Assembly: GCA_964622305.1 (NCBI GenBank)
Contig: CAZUPR010000052.1
Coordinates: 1-7,508, forward strand
Direction of reading: 5' to 3'
Source: SKKY01 sp964622305
GTDB lineage: Bacteria > Bacillota > Peptococcia > Peptococcales > SKKY01
Length of the DNA: 7,508 nucleotides
Shown here: in pieces, positions 6,761 through 7,508 of the stretch
Layout: every line of letters begins with the position of its first letter
Position numbering within the stretch: the first letter of the stretch is position 1
Translations under genes and position numbers: made by a program
Notes under the pieces: model-generated
Database searches by the model: none
Seen by the model: only the letters and a program-made list of their open reading frames with translations
What the model was told of the DNA's origin: nothing

Positions 6761-6784
6761 AGGAAATACCCCCTTCTAGTTTCT

Positions 6785-7465
6785 TTATTTATAATATCCC
6801 CTGTATTCCTCGGGTAATAATTCTGCTATTTTTAACATCATTTGATCAGCCGGGTTTTCGCTTTCCAGCAGATCTTCCAGTCTGAAACTTTTACCAAAAA
6901 CAAGTTTAATATCCGATTCAACCAGTCTTTCTCTGGACATCTTGCCCTCTTTGTCTATGGGCATGGTTTTTTCTGTGCCTGTGATAGCTATTGGCAGAAT
7001 CTCAACCCCAGCCATTCTGGCAATTAAGTTCACTCCTGACCTGGCTTTTAATAACTGACCAGTCCTGGATCTGGTTCCTTCAGGAAAAATTAAAATGGAT
7101 TTTCCTGCTTTTAGGGTTTCCACCGATTGTCTGATAGCCTTGCGGTCTGGTTTGTTAGGTTCTATTTCTATATGAGGTACAATTTCTAAAACTAGATTAG
7201 TGAAGTTTTCACCCTTTAATTTCACTCCGGCAAGGAAAAAGACATCAATATTTCTTTCTGTGAAAACCTTTGATAATAAGAGGCCATCTAAATTAGAAAG
7301 GTGATTAGCAACAAAAATATAGGACTGATCTTTTTTTACATGATCAAAACCCTCAATAGTCAGATTTGCATACTTATCTGCTAAATACCAGGTTAGTTTC
7401 CTGGTAATTTTTTTCCTTATTTTTTCTGGAAAAAAAGCTAAAATGTCTAATATTCCCTTATACAA
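6785..7465 (-). CDS. plsC: PlsC-type 1-acyl-sn-glycerol-3-phosphate acyltransferase, TTG start (226 aa)
   Basis: Membrane-associated acyltransferase of the LPLAT/PlsC family, probably converting lysophosphatidate to phosphatidate in phospholipid synthesis. The catalytic H-x4-D motif is N54-H55-L-S-N-L-D60. FPEGTRSRTG (127-136) is the substrate-binding motif III, and ILPIAITG (156-163) is motif IV. The usual motif II (G-x-I-x-I-D-R) reads P-H-I-E-I-E-P at 97-103, so the expected Arg appears to be Pro. Most of the protein is soluble, and the N-terminus is amphipathic and basic rather than a strong membrane span. The start is TTG at 7463-7465, chosen because AAGGAGG lies 7 nt upstream. First gene of the operon with the adenosyltransferase. 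The family also includes acyltransferases acting on other lysolipids, so the substrate is less sure than the fold. Confidence 0.88.
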   Translation of the reverse strand: MYKGILDILAFFPEKIRKKITRKLTWYLADKYANLTIEGFDHVKKDQSYIFVANHLSNLDGLLLSKVFTERNIDVFFLAGVKLKGENFTNLVLEIVPHIEIEPNKPDRKAIRQSVETLKAGKSILIFPEGTRSRTGQLLKARSGVNLIARMAGVEILPIAITGTEKTMPIDKEGKMSRERLVESDIKLVFGKSFRLEDLLESENPADQMMLKIAELLPEEYRGYYK

Positions 7466-7472
7466 AAAAACT

Positions 7473-7479
7473 CCTCCTT
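7473..7479 (-). promoter_or_regulatory. Ribosome binding site for the TTG-initiated acyltransferase
   Basis: A perfect AAGGAGG on the minus strand sits 7 nt before the TTG at 7465. No ATG or GTG is placed equally well, so this site decides the start. Confidence 0.85.
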
Positions 7480-7494
7480 AAACTGTCAGGAAAG

Positions 7495-7503
7495 ATTATA
7501 TCA
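7495..7503 (-). promoter_or_regulatory. Extended -10 element of the acyltransferase operon promoter
   Basis: On the minus strand the sequence reads TGATATAAT: a perfect TATAAT (7495-7500) preceded by the extended -10 TG. Transcription would start near 7488, giving a leader of about 22 nt. The -35 region lies beyond the window edge, so the promoter is only partly visible. Confidence 0.65.
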
Positions 7504-7508
7504 TATTC

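Noticed and set aside
6399..7027. Plus-strand open frames opposite the adenosyltransferase and acyltransferase genes
   Set aside because: They overlap well-supported enzymes with intact motifs on the other strand and show no recognisable protein features.

Overview
This is a chromosomal housekeeping segment from an AT-rich, low-GC bacterium. The tRNA cluster with encoded CCA ends, strong AGGAGG-type ribosome binding sites, consensus SigA-type promoters, a UPF0182 membrane protein and a Nudix-like protein of a clostridial type all suggest Bacillota, class Clostridia. An anaerobic, Halanaerobiales-like lineage is possible, but this is inference from protein flavour and was not tested by a search.

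Layout. Positions 1-568 hold six tightly packed tRNA genes on the minus strand, in transcription order Val(UAC), Asp(GUC), Phe(GAA), Gly(GCC), Cys(GCA), Leu(UAA). The Leu gene is cut by the window start. A near-consensus promoter (587-615) drives them. Immediately upstream, also on the minus strand, is a 148-residue Nudix-fold protein (698-1144) with a clear intrinsic terminator (650-685). Divergent from it, on the plus strand, is a run of three genes: a 917-residue UPF0182 integral membrane protein (1330-4083), a secreted coiled-coil M23 (LytM) peptidase (4143-5270) with its own consensus promoter, and a class I SAM-dependent methyltransferase (5304-6128). On the minus strand, converging on the methyltransferase, lies a two-gene operon: a PlsC-type acyltransferase with a TTG start (6785-7465), then a CobA/BtuR-type cob(I)alamin adenosyltransferase (6173-6760). 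An extended -10 promoter element lies at the right edge.

Functionally, the plus-strand genes look envelope-related (membrane protein of unknown role plus peptidoglycan hydrolase). The minus-strand pair joins phospholipid synthesis and cobalamin cofactor activation, probably by operon convenience. I see no mobile element, CRISPR array, phage gene, toxin-antitoxin pair or defence system. The points most worth a second look are a perfect-stem terminator-like hairpin inside the 5' coding part of the methyltransferase gene, the degenerate Nudix box, and the UPF0182/M23 pairing.
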